A stretch of DNA of 52,618 nt from an uncultured Bacteroidales bacterium. GTDB lineage: Bacteria; Bacteroidota; Bacteroidia; Bacteroidales; P3. Below are positions 9,365-18,262 of this stretch, piece by piece. Numbering within the stretch: the stretch's first letter is position 1; every line of letters starts with the position of its first letter. The notes under the pieces are model-generated. The model was not told the DNA's origin and did no database searches. It saw only the letters and a program-made list of their open reading frames with translations. Made by a program: the position numbers and the translations under genes. Location of the stretch: contig CAJTPR010000011.1 of the NCBI GenBank assembly GCA_910578275.1, forward strand, positions 1-52,618. Reading direction: 5' to 3'.

Positions 9365-10267
9365 TCAAAGTTTTTCGGGAATATCCGGAAGTTTTCGCTT
9401 GATTTCGTCCGCGAAACTCGAATGGGTTTTTTGTATTTCGTCGATGAACATGCGTTTGAACAGCCCCTTGTTCCGTATGGCCGCATTGAACAGCATTTCC
9501 ACGTCCAAGCGGCTGCTTTCGCCCTTGTCGTTGTATCCTACGATGGCGTAGCCGCCCACGCATTCTTCGCGATAGAGGTCGTGGTCGGATTTTTCGGGAA
9601 CGCGTCCGAACCAGAGTTTCCCGGTGATTTCCTCGACGGTGTTGTTGAGGAGCACTTGGTTGTGTTCCAAGATGATGATGGGATCGATGAGGTTCTCGAG
9701 GTCGCGTACCTGGTGGGTGGAGATCACAAAGCATTTTTCGTCCGTGGCGGCTTGGGCGATGAGACGACGGAAGATACCCTTGGAGGGAATGTCCATGCCG
9801 TTGGTGGGTTCGTCGAGCAGGATCAACTTGGTGTTGCATGCAAGGGCGAAACACATCATCGCCTTTTTTTGTTGTCCATGCGACGACTGCGAGAGCTTTT
9901 TGTCGGGATTGATGTTGAATTCGCTGATGTAGCGGGCGAATTGTTCGTGGTCGAAGTCAGGATAGAAAGGCGCCATCTGGGCGGCATAGGCGTTGAGGCT
10001 CAACGGAACCGCGTGCACGACGTCGGGCAAGTAGCAAACTTGCGAAAGGAATTCCTTTTTTCTCGCCGCGGGCTCGAAACCCGCTACCCGGATGCTGCCC
10101 CGGGTGGGAAACCGTAATCCGGCCAAAAGGCGGAGCAAGGTGGTCTTGCCCACGCCGTTTTCGCCGAGAAGCCCGTAGATGTAACCGGCCTTCATCTCCA
10201 TGTCCAGTTGTTCAAAGACGGCTTGTTTCTTGCCGTATTGGAAGCTGAGATTGTTGATTTGAATCAT
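9365..10267 (-). CDS. ABC transporter ATP-binding protein
   Basis: A 300-residue ATPase. The Walker A is GENGVGKT (residues 35-42), the Walker B is LILLDEPTNGMD (about 155-166), and the H-loop is in ISTHQVRDLE. The signature is atypical: LSQSSHGQQKK where LSGGQ is normal, so Ser, Gly and Gln are kept but one Gly has become His. The C-terminal ~85 residues extend beyond the nucleotide-binding fold. It is the first gene of the ATPase / membrane protein / GntR operon and is preceded by a -7 box with an overlapping operator-like palindrome. Confidence 0.93.
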   Translation of the reverse strand: MIQINNLSFQYGKKQAVFEQLDMEMKAGYIYGLLGENGVGKTTLLRLLAGLRFPTRGSIRVAGFEPAARKKEFLSQVCYLPDVVHAVPLSLNAYAAQMAPFYPDFDHEQFARYISEFNINPDKKLSQSSHGQQKKAMMCFALACNTKLILLDEPTNGMDIPSKGIFRRLIAQAATDEKCFVISTHQVRDLENLIDPIIILEHNQVLLNNTVEEITGKLWFGRVPEKSDHDLYREECVGGYAIVGYNDKGESSRLDVEMLFNAAIRNKGLFKRMFIDEIQKTHSSFADEIKRKLPDIPEKL

Positions 10268-10341
10268 GGCAATGGTTTTAATTGTTTTTAACAGTCTTGT
10301 TTTCAGGTATTCGTACGTGGTTTTCTGTCTTGTGTACCTAC

Positions 10342-10361
10342 TGTACTATTGTTGTAGTACA
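10342..10361. promoter_or_regulatory. Operator-like inverted repeat for the GntR regulator
   Basis: TGTACTA (10342-10348), six bases, TAGTACA (10355-10361): a perfect 7-bp dyad. It lies 3 bases downstream of the -7 box in the direction of the ABC operon, i.e. over the expected transcription start. YtrA-type GntR proteins bind dyads containing TACTA/TAGTA, so autoregulation by the operon's own repressor is the natural reading. Confidence 0.7.
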
Positions 10362-10364
10362 TTG

Positions 10365-10372
10365 CAAAGGTA
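10365..10372 (-). promoter_or_regulatory. -7 promoter box of the ABC/GntR operon
   Basis: TACCTTTG on the minus strand fits TAnnTTTG. The start codon at 10267 is about 97 bases downstream, leaving a leader that contains the palindrome. No clear -33 TTTG was found at the usual spacing. Confidence 0.6.
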
Positions 10373-10551
10373 TATCATTTTTTTGAATCGGAGTCGAAAA
10401 ACGAAAAAAAATTTTTATTGAAAAATCGATTCATGTTGAAAAGTATTTTAATTGCAAGTCATACAGGTATTTTTGCTGTTGCCCCGGAAGAAATCGCGTG
10501 CGCCGGCTTCGATAAGATCGCGTTTCGTGGATTATAAGGGAAAAGCATGTC

Positions 10552-12102
10552 ATGATTGCAAAGACTTACGGGGCGGCGATAGCGGGCATAGACGCCTTGA
10601 CCATCCGCGTGGAAACCAGCGTGGAGCCGGGGGTGAACTTCATGCTGGTGGGCTTGCCCGACAGCGCCGTCAAGGAAAGCCATTATCGCATCGCCACGGC
10701 GATAGTGCATTGCGGCGGCAAGGTTCCGGTAAGGAAAATCGTCATCAACATGGCACCTGCCGACTTGCGCAAGGAAGGAGCAGCCTACGACCTTACGCTG
10801 GCCATGGGCATCCTAGCCGCTTCCGGTCAGCTGGAAAATGCCGGAAGCCTGACGGCGGGCGTGGAAAATTACATGATGATGGGAGAACTGTCGCTCGACG
10901 GGAACCTTCGGCCGATAAAAGGGGCGCTGCCGTTTGCCTTGGAAGCCAAGCGGCGCGGATTCAAGGGAATCATCCTGCCTTCGGGAAACGTTCAGGAAGC
11001 GGCGATGGTTGCCGGTATTCCCGTATACGGGGCGGAAAACCTGCGTCAGGTGGTGGCGTTCTTCAAAGGAGAGGATTCGTTGACGGTCTCCGTTCCGGCG
11101 GCGATGGACGGACAGGACGCGGCGGGGCGTGCGTCCGAGCCCGATTTCCGCGAGGTGAAAGGGCAGGCCTTCTGCAAACGGGCGCTGGAAATCACCGCGG
11201 CGGGCGGGCACAATATCCTGTTGGTAGGCCCCCCGGGTTCGGGTAAGACCATGCTGGCGAGGCGTTTGCCGGGTATCCTGCCGCCGTTGACCGTGGAAGA
11301 AGCCTTGGAAACCACCAAGATTTATTCGGTGGCGGGCAAATTGGTGGCATCCGACCGCCTGATTCGCTCCCGGCCGTTCCGGGACCCGCATCATACCGTC
11401 AGTTACGCCGCCCTGGTGGGCGGAGGTTCGTTCCCGCAGCCGGGGGAGATTTCGTTGGCGCACAACGGGGTGCTTTTCCTGGACGAATTGCCCGAATTTA
11501 CCCGTTCCACGCTCGAGGTGTTACGTCAACCTTTGGAAGACAGGAAGATAAGTATCTGTCGTGCCAAGATGCGCGTGGAATATCCGGCAGGTTTCATGCT
11601 GGTGGCTTCGATGAATCCTTGTCCGTGCGGCTATTACGGATCTTCGCACAAGACATGCACCTGCAAGCAGGGTGCGATAGAGCGCTACTTGAACAAGGTT
11701 TCCGGCCCGCTGCTGGATCGCATGGACCTGCATGTCCAGGTTTCGCCCGTTCCCTACAAGGAACTTTCGTCCGCCGGCGGAGGCGAACCGAGCGCGGTGG
11801 TCCGCCGGCGGGTATTGCAGGCCAGAAAGATGCAGCAGTCCCGTTTTTCAGGGCAGGACCTGTTTTGCAACGCGCAGATGCAGGCGCGGCAAATCGGAAG
11901 ATATTGCACGTTGGACCATGAATCGTCCGAATTGCTCAAGGAGGCCATGCGGCAGCACGGCCTTTCCGCCCGTACCTATCATCGTATCCTCAAGGTGGCG
12001 CGTACCATCGCCGACCTTGCCGGCGAGGAAGAAATCGCGGCCGGTCACGTGGCCGAGGCGTTGCACTATCGTTGTATCGACCGGACCGGATACGGAACGT
12101 AG
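10552..12102 (+). CDS. yifB: YifB/ComM family magnesium-chelatase-like AAA+ ATPase
   Basis: A 516-residue protein of the ComM/YifB family. The N-terminal ~190 residues form the Lon-protease-like ribosomal S5 fold (VEPGVNFMLVGLPDSAVKES). The AAA+ domain follows, with Walker A GPPGSGKT (226-233) and Walker B NGVLFLDELPEF. A cysteine cluster (NPCPCGYYG ... CTCKQ) near residues 357-374 is characteristic of the family, and the C-terminal Mg_chelatase_C domain ends the protein. In Haemophilus, ComM is a DNA helicase that aids branch migration during natural transformation; the role in Bacteroidota is not established. Divergently placed from the ABC operon, with a 284-base intergenic region. Confidence 0.93.
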   Translation: MIAKTYGAAIAGIDALTIRVETSVEPGVNFMLVGLPDSAVKESHYRIATAIVHCGGKVPVRKIVINMAPADLRKEGAAYDLTLAMGILAASGQLENAGSLTAGVENYMMMGELSLDGNLRPIKGALPFALEAKRRGFKGIILPSGNVQEAAMVAGIPVYGAENLRQVVAFFKGEDSLTVSVPAAMDGQDAAGRASEPDFREVKGQAFCKRALEITAAGGHNILLVGPPGSGKTMLARRLPGILPPLTVEEALETTKIYSVAGKLVASDRLIRSRPFRDPHHTVSYAALVGGGSFPQPGEISLAHNGVLFLDELPEFTRSTLEVLRQPLEDRKISICRAKMRVEYPAGFMLVASMNPCPCGYYGSSHKTCTCKQGAIERYLNKVSGPLLDRMDLHVQVSPVPYKELSSAGGGEPSAVVRRRVLQARKMQQSRFSGQDLFCNAQMQARQIGRYCTLDHESSELLKEAMRQHGLSARTYHRILKVARTIADLAGEEEIAAGHVAEALHYRCIDRTGYGT

Positions 12103-12497
12103 GCGCGGCAAGGGATTTGCCGTGATGAAGGATGCCGTGTCCGCCGTTACGCGGGTGCGGGTCTCCTGGCCGGGAAAACTTCCGCCATGGCCGGGAAAAC
12201 CCTGCTTGCGCCATCGGGCGGACAAGGTTCCCCTATGCCCGTCAGGCATCCGGGGCGGGTGCCTGACCTCGTCGCCCGGTCGTTTCCATGACTTGCTGGT
12301 TCTTCCGGAACGAAGAATCGCCGTTTCCGGTGGCGGATCTCGTATGAAAGACGGACAAGCCGGGAGATGTCTTGAATTCGTTTGCTGGGTCCGTCGTCCG
12401 GTTTCGTCGACCTTGCCTGCAAGCACCGCATCAAGGCGGAATATGCCTTACGTGCTATAAAATTGCGTACTTTCGCGACGTTTTAGCCGATCATGTC
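12103..12497. other. Intergenic region with an inverted repeat; no gene seen
   Basis: There is no convincing coding sequence on either strand; the open frames here have atypical Arg/Pro-rich translations. GTCAGGCA (12241-12248) and TGCCTGAC (12260-12267) form a perfect 8-bp inverted repeat with an 11-base loop, which could end yifB transcription although it has no T run. TGGCCGGGAAAAC occurs twice close together, near 12168 and 12187. The EamA promoter lies at the right end. Confidence 0.6.
12468..12475 (+). promoter_or_regulatory. -7-like promoter box of the EamA gene
   Basis: TACTTTCG differs from TAnnTTTG by one base and sits in the context AAATTGCGTA that recurs at other promoters in this window. 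It is 22 bases before the ATG at 12498. Confidence 0.45.
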
Positions 12498-13475
12498 ATG
12501 GGATTCATGGACGAGAACAAAGGTGCATTCAGGGGGCATGCGGCCATCTTGGCGAGCAACGTCGTCTTCGGGATCAATATCCCTGTTTCCAAGCTCGTCA
12601 TGCCCGAGTACGTTCCCTCTTTCGCCTTGGCCTTTTTCAGGACCACGGGTGCCTTGTTGTTCTTTTGGACCGTCGCCTTGTTCGTCAAATGGGAAAAAGT
12701 GCCTTTGCGCGATTTGGGCAAGTTGGCGGGTGCCTCGGTTTTCGGTGTCTTGCTCAACCAGATGCTGTATGTGGTCGGGTTGGAATACGCTTCTGCCGTG
12801 GAAACGGCCATCGTGGTGACGTTCACGCCCATCTTCACGATGCTTTTGGCCGCCCTTTTCTTGCGGGAGCCCGTTTCGTGGATGAAAGCCGGAGGCGTTT
12901 TCCTCGGTTTGTGCGGCGCGCTCATCATGATAGCCGGCAAATACGTTGCGGGCGGGTCGGTTGCCGAAAGCGGGAAGAACAGTGTCTTGGGTATCTTGCT
13001 TTGCCTGGCCAGCGGGGTATTCTACGCCATCTACCTTACCGCGTTCCGCCATGTGGTGGCGCGATACCGGCCTGTCACGGTCATGCGCTGGATGTTCTTT
13101 TTCTCTGCCTTGTTTTCCGTGCCGTTCCTTTTCCGTTACGCCGCGGGAATAGACTATGCCTCCATTCCGTCCGGCATCTACGTGCTTCTGGGATATGTCG
13201 TGTTCATGGCTACGGGACTGAGCTATCTGTTGATTCCGATAGCGCAGAAGAACCTTCGCCCCACGGTGTTGAGCGTCTACAACTATGTCCAGCCCGTGAC
13301 GGCCTCGTGCCTGGCCTTGATCCTGGGGCAGGACACGTTCGGCTGGCTCAAGGGCGCGGCTTCCGTTTTGGTTTTCGCCGGGGTGTTCCTGGTTACCCGG
13401 AGCAAGTCGCGTGCGCAGATGGAACGGGAACCGGAGGCCGCGCATCGGCGGATCAGAGGATTCCGATCCATTTGA
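12498..13475 (+). CDS. EamA/DMT family permease
   Basis: A 325-residue drug/metabolite transporter with about ten hydrophobic helices arranged as two EamA repeats (roughly residues 15-150 and 165-300). The first repeat contains GHAAILASNVVFGINIPVSK, the second GVFYAIYLTAFRHV and YLLIPIAQKNLRPT, both typical of RhaT/EamA exporters in the inner membrane. The ATG at 12498 was chosen over an upstream in-frame ATG at 12372 because the extra residues are not hydrophobic and the candidate -7 box lies between them. The tail is basic (RSKSRAQMERE). The substrate cannot be told. Its 3' end overlaps the convergent lrgB by 23 bases. Confidence 0.9.
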   Translation: MGFMDENKGAFRGHAAILASNVVFGINIPVSKLVMPEYVPSFALAFFRTTGALLFFWTVALFVKWEKVPLRDLGKLAGASVFGVLLNQMLYVVGLEYASAVETAIVVTFTPIFTMLLAALFLREPVSWMKAGGVFLGLCGALIMIAGKYVAGGSVAESGKNSVLGILLCLASGVFYAIYLTAFRHVVARYRPVTVMRWMFFFSALFSVPFLFRYAAGIDYASIPSGIYVLLGYVVFMATGLSYLLIPIAQKNLRPTVLSVYNYVQPVTASCLALILGQDTFGWLKGAASVLVFAGVFLVTRSKSRAQMEREPEAAHRRIRGFRSI

Positions 13476-14148
13476 GCAGCAGCGGGGCGAGCAAGGCGGT
13501 GAGAATGCCGTTCAACGTGAGTCCGAGGCTGGCGAACGCGCCGTACTTGGGACTTTTTTCCATGGCGGCGGACGTACCCACGGCGTGTGAGGCCGTTCCC
13601 ATCGAAAGTCCTTGCGCCATGGGACTGTCTACCCGGGCCCATGTCAACACCTTGAATCCTGCTGCCGCGCCGAACAGCCCCACGCAGATCACGATGGCCG
13701 CCGACAAGGCCGGAATGCCGCCCAAGGTCCTGGTAACTTCGATGGCTATGGGCGTGGTGACCGATTTGGCCGCCAACGAAACGATGACTTCCTGTGAGGC
13801 GCCCAGATACTTGGCCACGAGCGATACCGATATGATGCCGACCGTGCAGCCTGCCAACTGGCTCAGGAGGATGGGCAGGATTTGCTTGCGGATGGATTCC
13901 AGTTGCAGGTAGAGAGGCACGCCCAGGGCGACGATGGCCGGTTTGAGCCAGAAGTCGATGACGGCGCCGGCTTGCTGGTAGACGGCGTAATCCATGCCGC
14001 TGAATTTCAAGAACAGGATGATGACGACGATACAGACCAGGATAGGATTGAGCAGGATCCAGCCTGTTTTCTTCTGCAGTATCTTGGCCAGCAGGAAGAC
14101 GATGAACGTGACGGCCAAAAGGAAAAACTTATTTTCCAGATATTCCAT
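13453..14148 (-). CDS. lrgB: LrgB/CidB family membrane protein
   Basis: A 231-residue inner-membrane protein with the LrgB pattern: several N-terminal helices, ALGVPLYLQLESIRKQ, then KSVTTPIAIEVTRTLGGIPALSA and GTASHAVGTSAAME, the best conserved motifs of the family. In plants and bacteria LrgAB-type proteins transport glycolate, pyruvate or related small acids, and in staphylococci they modulate autolysis; the role here is inferred only. It overlaps the end of lrgA by 20 bases, so the two are translationally coupled. Confidence 0.92.
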   Translation of the reverse strand: MEYLENKFFLLAVTFIVFLLAKILQKKTGWILLNPILVCIVVIILFLKFSGMDYAVYQQAGAVIDFWLKPAIVALGVPLYLQLESIRKQILPILLSQLAGCTVGIISVSLVAKYLGASQEVIVSLAAKSVTTPIAIEVTRTLGGIPALSAAIVICVGLFGAAAGFKVLTWARVDSPMAQGLSMGTASHAVGTSAAMEKSPKYGAFASLGLTLNGILTALLAPLLLKWIGIL

Positions 14149-14524
14149 GACCTTTTCGGGGTGATTTCAGGTTTTTCCTGAGAAACTGATGGCTCCAGCC
14201 CGTCACGGCCAGTACCAGGACGGTGCTGGCTACGGTGGCGACGACGATAGGCCAGAATCCGGCTTTGACGATGTCCAGGCAAAGCATCAGCCCCACGCCG
14301 GCGGGAACGAAGAAGAAACCCATGTTGGAAATCAGGAAGTCGCTCAGGCCTTTTATCCATTCGAGCCTTATCCATTTCAATTTCAAGAAAAGCGTCAACA
14401 GGAGCATTCCCACGATGCTTCCCGGAAGGGGGATGCCCGTGAGGTAGATGAAAAGCTCGCCCAAGGCCAGGCAACCGAACAATATCGCACATTGGAGGAC
14501 CATCATGACACGGATCGCTTTCAT
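14129..14524 (-). CDS. lrgA: LrgA/CidA family membrane protein
   Basis: A 131-residue, four-helix, holin-like partner of LrgB. The diagnostic stretch is GIPLPGSIVGMLLLTLFL, followed by FFFVPAGVGLM. An alternative ATG at 14533 adds three residues; a longer frame back to 14665 is rejected because a -7 box lies at 14574-14581. It heads the lrgAB operon. The divergent guaB promoter is within 100 bases. Confidence 0.88.
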   Translation of the reverse strand: MKAIRVMMVLQCAILFGCLALGELFIYLTGIPLPGSIVGMLLLTLFLKLKWIRLEWIKGLSDFLISNMGFFFVPAGVGLMLCLDIVKAGFWPIVVATVASTVLVLAVTGWSHQFLRKNLKSPRKGHGISGK

Positions 14525-14573
14525 GGCCGGCATGACGGCTTGAAGACCGTCGCGACCGGTCGCGGATTCGCCG

Positions 14574-14581
14574 CAAAAGTA
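14574..14581 (-). promoter_or_regulatory. -7 promoter box of lrgAB
   Basis: TACTTTTG on the minus strand fits TAnnTTTG, in the context TTTTGCGTA. It gives a leader of about 40 bases to lrgA. Confidence 0.55.
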
Positions 14582-14673
14582 CGCAAAACCGCGAACAAGA
14601 CGCATGAATGTCCTTCGGTACGGTTTGCCGGAACGGCGCGCAAACGTGCCAAGAATCTTTGGCATATTTTTTT

Positions 14674-14681
14674 TAACTTTG
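14674..14681 (+). promoter_or_regulatory. -7 promoter box of guaB
   Basis: TAACTTTG fits TAnnTTTG and is 45 bases before the guaB ATG, directly after a run of T. A TTTG 12 bases upstream is too close to serve as a normal -33 element. Confidence 0.55.
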
Positions 14682-14726
14682 CCACTTATGCCTTGTTTGG
14701 GCTGAAAACATCAAAATATCAAAACC

Positions 14727-16202
14727 ATGCAGACTGCTTCCGGCAAATTTATCGTAGAGGAATGTTTGACCTATGACGACGTTTTGTTGCTTCCCGCCGA
14801 ATCGGACGTGTTGCCGCGAGAAGTCGATATAAGCACTTTCTTTTCACGCAACATAAAACTCAATATCCCGTTCGTTTCGGCGGCGATGGATACCGTCACC
14901 AACGCCTCCTTGGCCATCGCCATGGCGCAGGAGGGCGGCATCGGCGTGTTGCACAAGAACATGAGCATCGAACGTCAGGCGGAGGAAGTCCGGAAGGTGA
15001 AACGGGCCGAGAACGGCATGATCACCGATCCGATCACGTTGCCCGACACCGCCATCGTGCAAGACGCCTTGGACTTGATGAAGAACTACCATGTGGGCGG
15101 CGTTCCGGTGACGGACAAGGGGCGCAAGCTGGTGGGCATCGTCACCAACCGGGACTTGCGATTCGAAAAGAATTACGAACGGAAGATTACCGAGGTGATG
15201 ACGCGCCAGGTGGTGGCGGCCACCGGCAAGATAACGTTCGACAAGGCGGCCGAGATCCTGCAGGAGCATCGTATCGAGAAATTGCCCGTCGTGGACAAGG
15301 CGGGCAAGCTGGTAGGGCTCATAACCTATCGCGACATCATGAATGTCAAGTCCAAGCCTGTCGCCTGCAAGGACGGAGACGGAAGGCTCCGGGTGGCGGC
15401 GGGCATCGGCATCACCGCCAACATGACGGAGCGGGCGGAAGCCTTGGTGGACGCCGGCGTGGACGCCATCGTCATCGATACCGCCCACGGGCATTCGGTA
15501 CACGTCATCGAAGCGGCCAAGGCCTTCAAGAAGAAATTCGGCGCGAAGGTGGACTTGGTCGTGGGCAACATCGCCACCGCCGAAGCCGCCGTGGCGTTGG
15601 CCGAAGCGGGCGCCGACGCGGTAAAGGTGGGTATCGGGCCGGGCTCGATCTGCACCACGCGCGTGGTAGCGGGCATCGGCGTGCCCCAGCTCAGCGCCGT
15701 GCACAACGTCTCCTTGGCGCTCAGGAAATACAAGATTCCCTTGATCGCCGACGGCGGCATACGCTATTCGGGCGACGTGGTGAAAGCCTTGGCCGGCGGC
15801 GCTTCCAGCGTCATGGCCGGCTCGCTTTTCGCCGGTACGGAAGAATCGCCGGGAGCCACGATCATCTTCGAGGGCCGCAAGTTCAAGTCTTATCGCGGAA
15901 TGGGGTCGTTGGAAGCCATGCACGACGGTTCGAAGGATCGCTATTTCCAGGATATGGAAGACGATATAAAGAAACTTGTGCCCGAAGGCATCGTGGGGCG
16001 TGTGCCCTACAAGGGCACCCTGGCCGAAGTGCTGCACCAGCTCACGGGCGGCCTCCGGGCTGGAATGGGCTATACGGGCTCGAAGGACATCAAGACGTTG
16101 CAGAAAGCCAAATTCATCAAGATTACGCCGGCTTCGGTAAGCGAAGGTCATCCTCACGATATCACCATAACCCAGGAAGCGCCCAATTATTCGCCCCGGT
16201 AG
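14727..16202 (+). CDS. guaB: IMP dehydrogenase
   Basis: A 491-residue enzyme that oxidises IMP to XMP with NAD+, the committed step of GTP synthesis, in the cytoplasm. The TIM barrel starts with ECLTYDDVLLLPAESDV; two CBS domains are inserted at about residues 95-205; the catalytic loop GIGPGSICTTRVV places the nucleophile at Cys309; and the flap has YRGMGSLEAM with a later GxVPYKG segment. The length is standard for bacteria. It is the first gene before three SurA-type genes, separated from them by 50 bases, so cotranscription is plausible. Confidence 0.98.
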   Translation: MQTASGKFIVEECLTYDDVLLLPAESDVLPREVDISTFFSRNIKLNIPFVSAAMDTVTNASLAIAMAQEGGIGVLHKNMSIERQAEEVRKVKRAENGMITDPITLPDTAIVQDALDLMKNYHVGGVPVTDKGRKLVGIVTNRDLRFEKNYERKITEVMTRQVVAATGKITFDKAAEILQEHRIEKLPVVDKAGKLVGLITYRDIMNVKSKPVACKDGDGRLRVAAGIGITANMTERAEALVDAGVDAIVIDTAHGHSVHVIEAAKAFKKKFGAKVDLVVGNIATAEAAVALAEAGADAVKVGIGPGSICTTRVVAGIGVPQLSAVHNVSLALRKYKIPLIADGGIRYSGDVVKALAGGASSVMAGSLFAGTEESPGATIIFEGRKFKSYRGMGSLEAMHDGSKDRYFQDMEDDIKKLVPEGIVGRVPYKGTLAEVLHQLTGGLRAGMGYTGSKDIKTLQKAKFIKITPASVSEGHPHDITITQEAPNYSPR

Positions 16203-16252
16203 GAGCGGGAGGCCTCTTGAAAAGGATAAAGAAACCATCATAAACATACAAG

Positions 16253-18262
16253 ATGAAAAGACTGTTTTTGTTTTGCATCATGTTCCCGTTGGTCTTGGCG
16301 GGCTTGGAAGCCCAGCAGATAGACGACAATTCCGTCTTGCTCGTCGTCGGCAGGGACACCACCACGCGGGGGGAATTCCTGAAGAACTACATGCAGAACG
16401 CCGCGCATGGCAAGAAAACCGATCCCGACAAGGCGGACTTGGAGAACTACCTGCAACTCTACGTCAATTTCAGGTTGAAGGTGGAATCGGCCAAGGATCT
16501 GGGCTACGATACCATCAAGGTATTGCAGGACGAGTTGGCCAACTATCGGGCGCAGTTCGCCAAACAATACCTGCAAGACGAGCAGATGGCCGAAAAATTG
16601 TACGAGGAAGCCTACGACCACTTGCGCTACAACGTGGGGGCACGTCATATCCTCGTCGGAATGGACAAATATCCCACGCCCTCCGACACGCTCGCCGCCT
16701 ACAAGAAATGCATGCAAGTCCGCGACAAGCTCATGGCGGGTGCCGGTTTCCAGGACATGGTCATTCGTTATTCCTCGGAATATCGTCGCCCCAAGGGCGA
16801 CATATTGCCGCAAAAGACGGGGTATGAAGGCCGCTTGCCCTATATCACGGGCATGAGCATGGTCTATCCTTTCGAAAAGGCCTTGTACGGCCTCAAGGTC
16901 GGTGAGATTTCCATGCCGGTGAGGACCCGTTACGGTTACCATCTGATCCAGATGCTGGACAAGCATCCCGCCTTGGGCAAGGTGAAGTTCTCGCATATCA
17001 TGGCCTTGTCGCAACCAGGCGACACTTCCATGCGGGCCATGCGGAAGATGGAAGAAGCCTATGCTCGTCTGCAGGAAGGGGCAGACTTCGCGGAAATGGC
17101 CAGACAGTATTCGGAAGACCGCTCTTCGGCTCCTCGCGGCGGGGTGGTGAACCTGACCAAGTTGGACAGGATGCTGCCCGAGGTGGTCGAACAGTTGTTT
17201 CCTTTGGCAAACGGGCAATATTCGAAGCCGTTCCGCTCCCGTGTGGGGTGGCATATCGTGCGTCTGGACGAAAAGGCGGGGCTCGATTCCTACGAGAACA
17301 TGCGTTCGGTGATCGTCTATAGCTTCGACAACGACCAGGAGCGTGGGGAACTTCCCATCAGGGCCAAGGAAAAGGAATTGCTGGCGCAAAGCAAATGGAA
17401 AGTGAACCAGGATGTATGGAAGGAACTTCTCAGGTCGTTGCCCGATACGGTATCCGGCGACAGGCTGCCCAAGGATTCGACGAGCAATCCCAGATTGTTC
17501 GGCAAGACGCTCATGACTTATGAGGGGACGCGGATTCCGGTATGGAGTTTCATGAAAGCGGCCAGGCAGCAAACCCGTCGGGACGTGGTCGTGAACGTGA
17601 AAGAATGGGCGGAGGCGATGTTGGACAGGTTTGTCGGCGTACAGGCTCTCGCCCATGAATTTGCAATGCTGGAGACCAAATACCCCGATTTTGCCGCCAT
17701 GATGTCCGAATACAAGGACGGTATATACCTTTTCGACATCAACAATCGCAGGGTGTGGGGAAAAGCCGTCGATGACACGGCGGGGCTTTCCGATTATTAT
17801 GAAAAGCACAAGTCCAAGTATCTTACGCCGCAAAAGGCCGTGGCCACCGTGTTCACCTACAATGTGGCCCGGGTAGACACGCGGGAAGTGGGCAAGTTCA
17901 TGCAAAAGGCCTACAAGGGCGGCTGGTCTTACGAGAAAACGAAAAAAGAAGCGGTCCGCATTTTCGGCGACAAGGACATACGCGTGGATTCGGCCCAATA
18001 CCTGAGCGGCAAGAACTATTTCGTGGACAGGGTGGAATGGACTCCCGGACTTTCCAAGGGACTCCTGTCCAACACCGATTCCAAGGCGTTCGTATGGATA
18101 CATGACGTGATACCTTCCAGGCAATACGGACTGGAGGAAGTGAGAGGGACGGTGATTACCGACTATCAGGGCTACTTGGAGGAATCGTGGATCAAGGAGT
18201 TGCGCGACAAGTACAAGGTAACGATCAACAGGGATGTGTTCGACAGCTTGCTTTCGAGGTAG
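16253..18262 (+). CDS. SurA-like periplasmic peptidyl-prolyl isomerase (large, 669 aa)
   Basis: After a signal peptide ending near GLEAQ come a SurA-type helical N-domain (KNYMQNAAHGK to about residue 115) and two parvulin (PpiC) domains, about 120-235 (GARHILVGMDKYP ... YGYHLIQML) and 240-345 (VKFSHIMALSQPGD ... VGWHIVRLDE). The remaining ~320 residues are a further chaperone-like extension that ends in an N-domain-like helical pattern (ESWIKELRDKY). It probably escorts outer-membrane proteins across the periplasm. It is the first of three consecutive paralogues. Confidence 0.92.
   Translation: MKRLFLFCIMFPLVLAGLEAQQIDDNSVLLVVGRDTTTRGEFLKNYMQNAAHGKKTDPDKADLENYLQLYVNFRLKVESAKDLGYDTIKVLQDELANYRAQFAKQYLQDEQMAEKLYEEAYDHLRYNVGARHILVGMDKYPTPSDTLAAYKKCMQVRDKLMAGAGFQDMVIRYSSEYRRPKGDILPQKTGYEGRLPYITGMSMVYPFEKALYGLKVGEISMPVRTRYGYHLIQMLDKHPALGKVKFSHIMALSQPGDTSMRAMRKMEEAYARLQEGADFAEMARQYSEDRSSAPRGGVVNLTKLDRMLPEVVEQLFPLANGQYSKPFRSRVGWHIVRLDEKAGLDSYENMRSVIVYSFDNDQERGELPIRAKEKELLAQSKWKVNQDVWKELLRSLPDTVSGDRLPKDSTSNPRLFGKTLMTYEGTRIPVWSFMKAARQQTRRDVVVNVKEWAEAMLDRFVGVQALAHEFAMLETKYPDFAAMMSEYKDGIYLFDINNRRVWGKAVDDTAGLSDYYEKHKSKYLTPQKAVATVFTYNVARVDTREVGKFMQKAYKGGWSYEKTKKEAVRIFGDKDIRVDSAQYLSGKNYFVDRVEWTPGLSKGLLSNTDSKAFVWIHDVIPSRQYGLEEVRGTVITDYQGYLEESWIKELRDKYKVTINRDVFDSLLSR

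Noticed and set aside
11848..12426. Open frames on the minus strand opposite the end of yifB and the following gap
   Set aside because: Arg/Pro-rich, no homologous motifs; shadows and chance frames.
16238..18124. 628-codon minus frame opposite the first SurA-like gene
   Set aside because: Antisense shadow; the plus frame has a signal peptide and two parvulin domains.
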